Shown one piece after another: positions 1 to 6,282 of a DNA stretch of 20,444 bases. A model generated the notes under the pieces. The model saw only the letters and a program-made list of their open reading frames with translations. It was not told the DNA's origin and did not search any database. This DNA is from Candidatus Rifleibacteriota bacterium (lineage in GTDB: Bacteria; Vulcanimicrobiota; Xenobia; Xenobiales; Xenobiaceae): positions 1 to 20,444 of the forward strand of contig CAAGRW010000021.1 in the NCBI GenBank assembly GCA_900772775.1, in the 5' to 3' direction. Every line of letters starts with the position of its first letter. Within the stretch, counting starts at the first letter, position 1. Both the position numbers and the translations under genes were made by a program.

Positions 1-1
1 C

Positions 2-637
2 TTGGTGGCTTTGCCAGTTGTCTTCCAACCCGAGTTGCGTCGCGCTTTAACTAGATTGGGACAACGCGGCCTTATTTCTTCCAATGGCATAAGTGAAATC
101 CGTCAAGAAGAACTAAAACGCATAATTGATGAAATAGCTCTGGCCGCTTACAACTTATCTACTACCCGTTTTGGAGCTCTCATTGTGTTGGAGCAAGAGA
201 CTGGTTTGCAAGAAGTGGTAGAGACCGGCCAAATTGTGGATGGCTTTATTTCTGCCAAGCTTTTACAAACTATCTTCCGTCCCAAGACCCCTTTACATGA
301 TGGAGCTGTAGTTATTCGTGACGGTCGCCTTTTGGCCGGAGCTTGCTATTTGCCTCTGACCGATTCTGTAGTAGATTCTCGCTTCGGTACGCGCCATAGA
401 GCTGCTATCGGTATTACCGAACAAAGTGATGCTATAGTCGTAGTTGTTTCCGAAGAAACTGGAGAAATACGTATCGCTAAAGATGGTGCTTTTAGTCAAC
501 CCATGATTGAGGAAGCGCAAGTGCGCAAGGCCCTGGCTCGAGAACTTATGAGCGAATGGAACAAAGAAAAGCATAGACGCTTTACTACTTTCAATTTGTT
601 CCGCACTATTGGTGACGCCATAGGAGGTGATGATTAA
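2..637 (+). CDS. cdaA: Diadenylate cyclase CdaA (DacA), 5' end outside window
   Basis: Makes cyclic di-AMP from two ATP at the membrane. The visible 211 residues cover the end of the linker and the whole DAC (DisA_N) domain. The Phe-Gln-Pro-Glu-Leu-Arg-Arg-Ala stretch typical of CdaA is near the start. The catalytic Asp-Gly-Ala motif is at visible residues 100-102 (in PLHDGAVVI), and Arg-His-Arg, which binds the ATP phosphates, is at 131-133 (GTRHRAAIG). The family normally has about 270 residues with three N-terminal membrane helices; those are missing only because the window starts inside the gene. The TTG at base 2 is not proposed as the true start. The stop TAA directly abuts the cdaR ATG, and a strong AGGAGGTGA (622-630) lies inside the cdaA 3' end, so the two are translationally coupled. 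Identification is secure; the N-terminus cannot be assessed. Confidence 0.95.
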   Translation: MVALPVVFQPELRRALTRLGQRGLISSNGISEIRQEELKRIIDEIALAAYNLSTTRFGALIVLEQETGLQEVVETGQIVDGFISAKLLQTIFRPKTPLHDGAVVIRDGRLLAGACYLPLTDSVVDSRFGTRHRAAIGITEQSDAIVVVVSEETGEIRIAKDGAFSQPMIEEAQVRKALARELMSEWNKEKHRRFTTFNLFRTIGDAIGGDD

Positions 638-1621
638 ATGTGGGCTCGTTTGCGCAACAATTTTGGCTTAAAAATGCTGGCTTTCCTCTTGGCTGTCGTA
701 ACGGCCATGTTGGTCAAGACTTTGGCTAAGCCCATAAGTGAATTGCCCGCACAGCGCGTTTACACCAAGCCTATTGATATTTTGGCTCCCAGCGATAACG
801 AGTTGATAAGTTCGATAAATCCTCGTGAAGTTACAGTAACTATCAGCGGCACCAAAAATGTGATAGATCGTATCGATCCTAAGCTTATATCTGTAGTGGT
901 AGACTTGAGTAAGCGCAACAAGCCAGGTACCAGTTTGGAAGCTGTCGATGCTATGGCTCCCGGAGGAGCGGAAATTTCTCAAGTTGAGCCCAGTCATGTT
1001 TGGGCTTCAGTTTCACAACGTACTTTTGCCAGTGTGCCCGTAAAGATCAATTTAGTAGGTAAGCCTAGCGACAGTTGTCGTTTAGAAACTCCCATGGTAG
1101 AGCCTTCTAAGGTGCGTATCGTAGGCAGCATGGAAGATGTCGATAAAGTTTCTTGTGTTTCTGTACCTATTTCTATTTCCGGTATCAACTCCAGTTTTAG
1201 CACCAAAGCCGTTACCTTAAATGCTATTGATGTCAATGGCAATAAAGTAAACGATGTAGAGATCTATACTAACAGTGTTTTTGTAACCGTTCCAGCTTAT
1301 CCAGTGCGCAAAGTTAAGGTAGATTTAAGCAATATCGCTGTAAAAAGCCGCAGTGGAGAAGATTATCAAGTGTTGGTCTCTCCCGAAGAGGTTTACCTTA
1401 GCGGCGACGATATAGATAAAATAGCTTTTAGTTCACTGGAAGTGGAACATTACGTTTTCCAATATGAAGGCAAGACGACCAGCAAAAAAGTTAAGCTTAT
1501 TTTGCCTAGCAAATATCGAGTACAAGAATTGCCTCAAAATAGTGTTACCGTTACTGTCGCTCCGAAAGTAAAACCGGAAGCTGTCGAATCTCTGGACGAT
1601 CAAGGCGAATACCAATTTTAA
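638..1621 (+). CDS. cdaR: CdaA regulatory protein CdaR (YbbR-like domains)
   Basis: A 327-residue membrane-anchored protein that in other bacteria binds CdaA and modulates c-di-AMP synthesis. A hydrophobic helix at about residues 10-27 (after KxxLKMLAF-like residues) anchors it, with the rest outside. The extracytoplasmic part reads as successive beta-rich YbbR-type repeats. Typical phrases such as 'PREVTVTISG', 'PSKVRIVGS' and 'PEEVYLSG' recur roughly every 80-90 residues, giving three to four repeats. The start is fixed by the AGGAGGTGA at 622-630 and by the zero-base junction with the cdaA stop. In Firmicutes it sits between cdaA and glmM, exactly as here. A hairpin follows the stop, so this transcript may end before glmM. 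Confidence 0.9.
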   Translation: MWARLRNNFGLKMLAFLLAVVTAMLVKTLAKPISELPAQRVYTKPIDILAPSDNELISSINPREVTVTISGTKNVIDRIDPKLISVVVDLSKRNKPGTSLEAVDAMAPGGAEISQVEPSHVWASVSQRTFASVPVKINLVGKPSDSCRLETPMVEPSKVRIVGSMEDVDKVSCVSVPISISGINSSFSTKAVTLNAIDVNGNKVNDVEIYTNSVFVTVPAYPVRKVKVDLSNIAVKSRSGEDYQVLVSPEEVYLSGDDIDKIAFSSLEVEHYVFQYEGKTTSKKVKLILPSKYRVQELPQNSVTVTVAPKVKPEAVESLDDQGEYQF

Positions 1622-1635
1622 TATGTGAATGGAGC

Positions 1636-1672
1636 AAAGAGCGCTTGACATTTTATAAGTTAAGCGCTCTTT
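1636..1672 (+). terminator. Probable terminator after cdaR
   Basis: A perfect 11-bp inverted repeat, AAAGAGCGCTT (1636-1646) and AAGCGCTCTTT (1662-1672), with a 15-base loop, starts 14 bases after the cdaR stop. The U-tract is short (CTTT, then CAATT), so termination may be partial. It separates cdaAR from glmM, which in many bacteria are co-transcribed. Confidence 0.5.
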
Positions 1673-1842
1673 CAATTGCTTGTCTTTGCCAAGGGTGAAC
1701 CGCTTTTGGGGCAGGGATAAGCCTAGAAAATATTGAAGACGCTGGCTTCAAATTTGAGTAGCTGCAGAGGCTATTTTTGTAACTGGCTTCATAGTTTGGG
1801 GAAAAATGGGTAATGAGCAATTACAAATGGTCTTTGTGCTTC

Positions 1843-1871
1843 TTCAAAGCAAAGAAATGTGAGAATATAAT
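1843..1871 (+). promoter_or_regulatory. Candidate glmM promoter, possibly giving a leaderless mRNA
   Basis: A perfect -10 box TATAAT lies at 1866-1871 and a weak -35 (TTCAAA, 1843-1848) precedes it at 17-base spacing. The glmM ATG is at 1878, only six bases after the -10 box. Transcription would therefore start at or next to the start codon, and no Shine-Dalgarno sequence is visible upstream. This is read from the sequence and not proven. Confidence 0.5.
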
Positions 1872-1877
1872 TTAGTT

Positions 1878-3245
1878 ATGGCGCGTTTATTTGGCACAGA
1901 CGGAATTCGTGGTCGGGCAAACGATACTCTTACTCCCGAATTGGCTTTCAGAGTGGGCAGAGCCCACGGTTGCTTGGTAAAAGAGCAATTTAAAGGTGAT
2001 GGTTCTGAGCAAACTTGCAAAAGACCCGTAATTGCAGTCGGTAGAGATACCCGCACCAGCGGCCAGCTTTTGCAATATAGTTATGTTTGCGGCTTAATAA
2101 GTTCCGGAGTCAACGCTTTGTGTTTAGAGGTCATTCCTACTCCGGGAGTTGCTTGGGCTATTCGTCGCTACAATACTCAAGGCGGTTGTGTTATTTCCGC
2201 CAGCCATAATCCTTTTTATGATAACGGCTTGAAACTAATTGGGGCTGATGGCTATAAGCTTAGCGACGAACAAGAAGATGAGCTGGAAGAGCTTATTGCT
2301 AAAGCTGAAGAGCTTCCTCGTGCTATCGAAGGCAATATCGGCGCCATTATAGATGGTCAAGAAGCTCAGCGTGAATATGCTGATTATGTGACTGGAATAG
2401 CCAAAATACGTTTAGACGGTTTAAATATTGTTTTAGATTGTGCCAACGGTGCTTCTTCTGCTCTGGCTGAAAACATTTTCCGCCATCTTGGGGCCCACGT
2501 TACTGTGTTGCACAGCCATCCTAATGGTACCAATATCAATAATCAGTGTGGTTCGACTCATCCCGAGTCTTTGCAAAGTGTAGTTGTCAGTTTGGGCGCC
2601 GATTTCGGTCTTTGCTTCGATGGTGATGCCGATCGTTGCCTGGCTTGTGATGAAAAAGGCCAGATGATTGATGGCGATCATATGTTGTTGCTCTTTGGCA
2701 AATGGCTTGATAAAGAAGATAAGCTCTCTGGCAAACGTATTGTCACTACCGTTATGGCCAATTTGGGCTTAGAAGAAGCTTGTAAAGCCAACGGCTTTGA
2801 AATGGCTCGCACAGCTGTGGGCGATCGTTACGTATTGGAAGAGATGCGCCGCTCCGGTTCTGTTCTGGGTGGAGAGCAATCCGGCCATATCATTTTCTTA
2901 GACTATGCTACCACTGGAGACGGTTTGGTTACTGGCGTAATGCTCAGCCAAATTATTAAAGACAGCGGTAAGCCTCTCTCCGAACTTGCCAAAGCGGTTG
3001 AGAAGAAGCCCCAATATATGGTCAACGTGAAAGTGAAAGACAAACATACTTGGAATTCACATCAGCGTGTCAATGAGGCTGTGAAAGCTGTGGAAGAGAG
3101 CCTTAAGGGTAAGGGCCGTTTGTTGGTTCGTCCTTCCGGAACCGAAAATTTGATCCGAGTTATGGCCGAAGGGCCTTCTTTGCCGGAATTGAAAGGATTG
3201 GTAGACAGCATTTGCCAGGTTGTGGCCGAGTGCTGCTCTGATTAA
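1878..3245 (+). CDS. glmM: Phosphoglucosamine mutase GlmM
   Basis: Converts glucosamine-6-phosphate to glucosamine-1-phosphate in the cytoplasm, leading to UDP-GlcNAc for peptidoglycan. The N-terminus ARLFGTDGIRG is the family signature and fixes the start. Other marks are the phosphoserine loop ISASHNP with catalytic Ser108, the metal-binding DGDADR at about 248-253, the sugar-binding GGEQSGH at 331-337 and the phosphate-binding RPSGTEN at 418-424. At 455 residues it is full length (usual about 445-450). It follows cdaA-cdaR in the classic order, but a hairpin and its own TATAAT precede it. No ribosome-binding site is visible before the ATG. The next gene starts four bases after its stop, so glmM probably heads the transcript of the downstream ATPase/helicase cluster. 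Confidence 0.96.
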   Translation: MARLFGTDGIRGRANDTLTPELAFRVGRAHGCLVKEQFKGDGSEQTCKRPVIAVGRDTRTSGQLLQYSYVCGLISSGVNALCLEVIPTPGVAWAIRRYNTQGGCVISASHNPFYDNGLKLIGADGYKLSDEQEDELEELIAKAEELPRAIEGNIGAIIDGQEAQREYADYVTGIAKIRLDGLNIVLDCANGASSALAENIFRHLGAHVTVLHSHPNGTNINNQCGSTHPESLQSVVVSLGADFGLCFDGDADRCLACDEKGQMIDGDHMLLLFGKWLDKEDKLSGKRIVTTVMANLGLEEACKANGFEMARTAVGDRYVLEEMRRSGSVLGGEQSGHIIFLDYATTGDGLVTGVMLSQIIKDSGKPLSELAKAVEKKPQYMVNVKVKDKHTWNSHQRVNEAVKAVEESLKGKGRLLVRPSGTENLIRVMAEGPSLPELKGLVDSICQVVAECCSD

Positions 3246-3249
3246 AGTT

Positions 3250-4074
3250 ATGGCTGAAAAACGCGCAGATGCTTTCAATGAATTGCTTGATGAAGCTGCC
3301 GATAGACTGGACGCTCAGCTTAAGTTTATGCGTCGGCAGCAAGCTTCATTGTCTGTCATTGACAATGCCAACAAAGCAGCAACTTGTTTAGTCAGTTTTG
3401 AAGCAGGCTCCTGGATAGAGCCGCCTTTGTCAGCTCTAAATTTGTCGCTGGAAAGCGAACTTACCGAGCTTGCTGCTGCTTTTTGGCAAGAATTGGCTGA
3501 CGAAGCTGCTGCCAGGGGCCTGGAGTGTATTTCTCTGAAAGAAATAGCGGCTTCTTGGGCTGACAAAACCCACGATTATACAATTCCTTTTTCCGTAACC
3601 GTCGGTATATTTTGTATAACTGTCGATTTTGCTGCCGACAGCGTTCAGTTCTCTGTAGGTGGAGTACCTATAGCTAAGCCTTGCCCTCTAACTCCATCTG
3701 CCGTTATTGAGAATTTGTGCAAAGCGGAATTGGAACTGAAAGAAAAACAAACAGTCCCTCGCTTGGCTTTGATGCGCTTAGTTACAGCTGCTTCGGTTCT
3801 CTCATCTGAGCGTACCGATTTTACTTTGGCAGAGCTTTGGCCTATTGTTCACAGTATAGGCCTGGTAGCAAGTAATTTTGGGCGTCATCCTAGCAAGGCC
3901 AATGTCAGTTGCTACACTAAAGCTCAGTTTATGTACGATACTGTTTGGGCTTTCCAAGACGCAAGGCAAAAAGGAACCGAAGGCGGTGTCGTCCTTTGGG
4001 AAGATTGTCCGGAGAGTGTTAGTCTCTGTAGCAAAGTCAAAATTATGCGCAATGGAGCATCTAATGGCAAATAA
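3250..4074 (+). CDS. Protein of unknown function, paralog of the next gene (cluster gene 1)
   Basis: A 274-residue protein I do not recognise. The N-terminal third is helical and charged (residues 1-105), a beta-rich centre spans about 110-145 and a helical C-terminal part about 150-245. Residues 119-149 align without a gap to 123-153 of the next protein, sharing a G-x-F start, a central Phe, Ala and a P-L-x-P end. Later both carry Leu/Ile-Trp-x-Ile (around 196) and Tyr-Thr/Ser-Lys/Arg-Ala-Gln-Phe (222-227 here). No signal peptide, membrane helix or catalytic motif is visible. The ATG at 3250, four bases after the glmM stop, was chosen over an in-frame TTG inside glmM at 3220. No clear Shine-Dalgarno is visible, suggesting coupling to glmM. 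Its position before three ATPases and a helicase suggests an adaptor or structural subunit; this is inference only. Confidence 0.8.
   Translation: MAEKRADAFNELLDEAADRLDAQLKFMRRQQASLSVIDNANKAATCLVSFEAGSWIEPPLSALNLSLESELTELAAAFWQELADEAAARGLECISLKEIAASWADKTHDYTIPFSVTVGIFCITVDFAADSVQFSVGGVPIAKPCPLTPSAVIENLCKAELELKEKQTVPRLALMRLVTAASVLSSERTDFTLAELWPIVHSIGLVASNFGRHPSKANVSCYTKAQFMYDTVWAFQDARQKGTEGGVVLWEDCPESVSLCSKVKIMRNGASNGK
4054..4057 (+). promoter_or_regulatory. Ribosome-binding site deciding the start of cluster gene 2
   Basis: GGAG lies six bases before the ATG at 4064, inside the end of the preceding gene. It favours 4064 over the in-frame ATG at 4052, which has no such site. Confidence 0.5.
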
Positions 4075-4999
4075 CGGCTTCAGTTCAAATTTTTCCGGCT
4101 CTTGGGAAGAAGCAGAGCTGGTTATAAAAGAAGTACGCGCCGAATCGGCTGCCGATATTGAAGCTGGTAAGGCGCTGTCAGAAGCTTTAGGGCGTTGCAA
4201 GCGCAGCCGCAATTTAGCCAATTTGGCTCGTTTAGCCAAAGCTTTCCACCTTTGGCAAGAACGTCGCGTCTCCACTACTTGGCCCCTTTACAGCGAAAGG
4301 ATCAACCAAGTAAAAGCTTGGGCCTTGAAAGAAGCTGAAGTAGCTTTTCGCAAGAATTTTAAGTCAAAAGCTGCTCAAAGCCGCTGGGAAGTTCGCTGCG
4401 TAGGTTCGGAACCACTAGAATTTAAGATCGGCCCTTTTTCTGTGCGCCCTCAATTCTCCAGCGGCACTTTTAGTCTGGCTTATGCGCGGGTTTTGCTAGC
4501 TGACAATTTGCCTCTCGATCCTGATTGGCTTTTTCACACTTTAGAAGAACAAGCGGAGGCTTTTAACAAGGCCGGCTACAAGGCGCCTTTAGCTGAAGGA
4601 ATATCTGCAGAAAGTGCCCAGGGGCAAGAGTTGTTTTGCCAAGAAATGTTTGCTGATATTTGGACAGCTTATAAAATTATGTTGCGCTGCCGTCGCAAGG
4701 GCGTCGGAGATCGCGTTCCTTTGCACGATATCTGGGCAATTTTGGCCGTACTTCGTCAAAATAGTGAATTTACTGAAAACGGATCGGCTTCTGCTTTTAG
4801 AGAATACTCTAGAGCTCAGTTTTGCTGGGATATTGTGCGTTTACGCCGTTGTGGAGGGTTGCAGCGCTGTGGTTTGCGCTTAAATCTGAGTACGGCTACT
4901 ATAGGTACGACCAAAAATAAAGAGCAAGTTTTTTGGCTTGATGATGGTGTCGGCAGCGGTCAGTATTATTTATCGCTTTGGTTCCAAAATAAGGAGTAA
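4064..4999 (+). CDS. Protein of unknown function, paralog of the preceding gene (cluster gene 2)
   Basis: A 311-residue protein that overlaps the preceding gene by 11 bases and shares its layout: helical N-terminus (about 15-105), beta-rich centre (about 108-146), helical C-terminus with Ile-Trp-Ala-Ile at about 223 and YSRAQF at 248-253. It then adds a basic stretch rich in Arg and Cys (259-271) and a beta-rich tail ending near 308. The basic face could suit nucleic-acid binding, but no named fold is visible. Two in-frame ATGs exist (4052, 4064), and the GGAG favours the second. The frame stays open upstream to about 3878, but that part overlaps the real preceding gene and is not proposed as coding. 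Only five bases separate its stop from the first ATPase. Confidence 0.82.
   Translation: MANNGFSSNFSGSWEEAELVIKEVRAESAADIEAGKALSEALGRCKRSRNLANLARLAKAFHLWQERRVSTTWPLYSERINQVKAWALKEAEVAFRKNFKSKAAQSRWEVRCVGSEPLEFKIGPFSVRPQFSSGTFSLAYARVLLADNLPLDPDWLFHTLEEQAEAFNKAGYKAPLAEGISAESAQGQELFCQEMFADIWTAYKIMLRCRRKGVGDRVPLHDIWAILAVLRQNSEFTENGSASAFREYSRAQFCWDIVRLRRCGGLQRCGLRLNLSTATIGTTKNKEQVFWLDDGVGSGQYYLSLWFQNKE
4991..4996 (+). promoter_or_regulatory. Ribosome-binding site supporting a TTG start
   Basis: AAGGAG ends eight bases before the TTG at 5005 and overlaps the end of the preceding gene. The next in-frame ATG (5020) is too far away to use it, so TTG is the likely initiator. Confidence 0.6.
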
Positions 5000-5004
5000 T
5001 TGCT

Positions 5005-6282
5005 TTGCCTAACAGTTTTATGACTGAACCGGAAGCTCAGCCTTCTGAGTTTTTGGCTTCCGAAATAATTGAACGCATGGGATCTTTGGGACTTCCTCCC
5101 GAGCACGGTATCGAGTTTGTTACTGTTGGGCTCGATGAGCCGCTGAAAATTTTAGATGAACATTATTTAAAAGCTATGGAAAGAGGCGGTCGCGGCTCCG
5201 CTTTTAAGCTGATTAGAGGCTCTTTTGGCGCCGGTAAGACTCACTTCCTCACTTGCTTGCGCAATTTAGCTTGGAAGCGCGGTTTCTTGACTTCTCTTAC
5301 CGAGCTCTCTTTAAAAGGATGCAATTTGGGCGACGCTTCGGCTGTATATCGAGCTTTAGCTAACGGCTTGTCCCAAGCGCCCGAAGATTGTGAAAGCTTT
5401 GATAATATTTCAGGTTTAGGTAATATTATTCGCAGCTGGGCTTTGAACTTTGACGATTCACAGGAACGTCAAAAATGGTTAGCCAAAGCCAAAATGAGCA
5501 ATTTCGCCAACAACAATTACAAAATTGTCTTTCTGCGTTTTATTAAAAGCTTATGGGAAGATGAAGAAGAACTGGCTGACGCTTGTGAGATGTGGCTCTT
5601 GGGAAGCTCTACTAAAAAGTTGAAGCTGGGCATGATTACCATTCCGGAAAATATTTGCGAACAAAACGCCTCTTCCATGCTGGCTTGCTTAGTTAAAGCG
5701 GTCACTTTGTTGGGCTTTTCCGGAATTGCTGCTCTATTTGATGAAGTAGATCGTATAGCTTCTGGTAGCAAAAGAGAAAAAAAGAACGTCGTTGACAATA
5801 TGCGTCAAATTGTCGACATGTGCGGCAGCAGACGCTTGCCTGGGTTCTTCTGGGCTTTTGCTGTTCCTCCGGAATTTATTAGCGATGTTATTGCCGAATA
5901 CCCGGCTTTGCAACAGCGTTTAAATAGTCCCTTGCCTTTCTCTCCGGCTAGTCCTCAAGTACCTACTATCGATGTTTCCTCTTCTGAATTGAAGCCGCAT
6001 GAGTTTTTCAAAGCTTTAGGCAAAAAAATTCTTCAAGTGGCTGCTATTGCCTGGAATTGGAATTATACAATCGCTATACAAGATAAAAATCTGGACGATT
6101 TAGTCACAGAATATTTATCTATGAACTTTGATGCCGGTCAGCGTCGCAACTTTGTCAAGCAATGGATTGCTTTTTTGCAATCGGAATACAGTTGTGGTGA
6201 AGGTACTACCGATATTGAAGCTTTGTGCAGACAGCAAGACAGCGCAGAGGTAATGGAGAGCGAAGATTTTGCAGACTTCTAA
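5005..6282 (+). CDS. BrxC/BrxD-like P-loop ATPase, first copy
   Basis: A 425-residue cytoplasmic ATPase of the class associated with BREX and related systems (BrxC/BrxD, DUF2791-type). The N-terminal segment (residues 15-70) contains the phrase IEFVTVGL shared with the third ATPase. Walker A is GSFGAGKT at 72-79 and Walker B is IAALFDEVD with Asp246-Glu247. Then come a VPPEF box (288-292) and YPALQQRL (299-306), both also in the third ATPase, and a C-terminal helical part with RRNFVK (380-385) that may hold an arginine finger. It ends with a short acidic tail finishing in Asp-Phe. The TTG start is set by AAGGAG. Its 3' end overlaps the next ATPase by 14 bases. The family is often tied to DNA-acting defence or repair helicases, but the substrate here is unknown. 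ATPase class is certain; family placement is fairly sure. Confidence 0.88.
   Translation: MPNSFMTEPEAQPSEFLASEIIERMGSLGLPPEHGIEFVTVGLDEPLKILDEHYLKAMERGGRGSAFKLIRGSFGAGKTHFLTCLRNLAWKRGFLTSLTELSLKGCNLGDASAVYRALANGLSQAPEDCESFDNISGLGNIIRSWALNFDDSQERQKWLAKAKMSNFANNNYKIVFLRFIKSLWEDEEELADACEMWLLGSSTKKLKLGMITIPENICEQNASSMLACLVKAVTLLGFSGIAALFDEVDRIASGSKREKKNVVDNMRQIVDMCGSRRLPGFFWAFAVPPEFISDVIAEYPALQQRLNSPLPFSPASPQVPTIDVSSSELKPHEFFKALGKKILQVAAIAWNWNYTIAIQDKNLDDLVTEYLSMNFDAGQRRNFVKQWIAFLQSEYSCGEGTTDIEALCRQQDSAEVMESEDFADF
6255..6260 (+). promoter_or_regulatory. Ribosome-binding site within the first ATPase, for the second
   Basis: GGAGAG lies eight bases before the TTG at 6269. No in-frame ATG occurs near the N-terminus of the second ATPase, so this TTG with a 14-base overlap is the best start. 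The same bases encode Met-Glu-Ser of the first ATPase's acidic tail. Confidence 0.5.

Noticed and set aside
1645..1671. TTGACA in the cdaR hairpin loop as a promoter
   Set aside because: No -10 match occurs at a usable distance and the bases are part of the terminator hairpin.
1683..1725. Riboswitch (c-di-AMP ydaO-type) before glmM
   Set aside because: GGGTGAACC and GGGCAGGGA superficially recall it, but the other conserved elements are missing and a promoter lies downstream next to the glmM ATG.
1742..1791. Direct repeat CTGGCTTCA at 1742 and 1783
   Set aside because: Nine bases, only two copies, no sign of a regulatory or mobile element.
3878..4051. N-terminal extension of the second unknown protein
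   Set aside because: It lies wholly within the preceding gene in another frame; the paralogous alignment begins after 4064 and the GGAG fits 4064.
3802..4275. 157-codon reading frame on the - strand across the two unknown genes
   Set aside because: It is opposite two overlapping + strand genes supported by their paralogy and packing, has no ribosome-binding site and has low-complexity Ala/Ser/Arg content.
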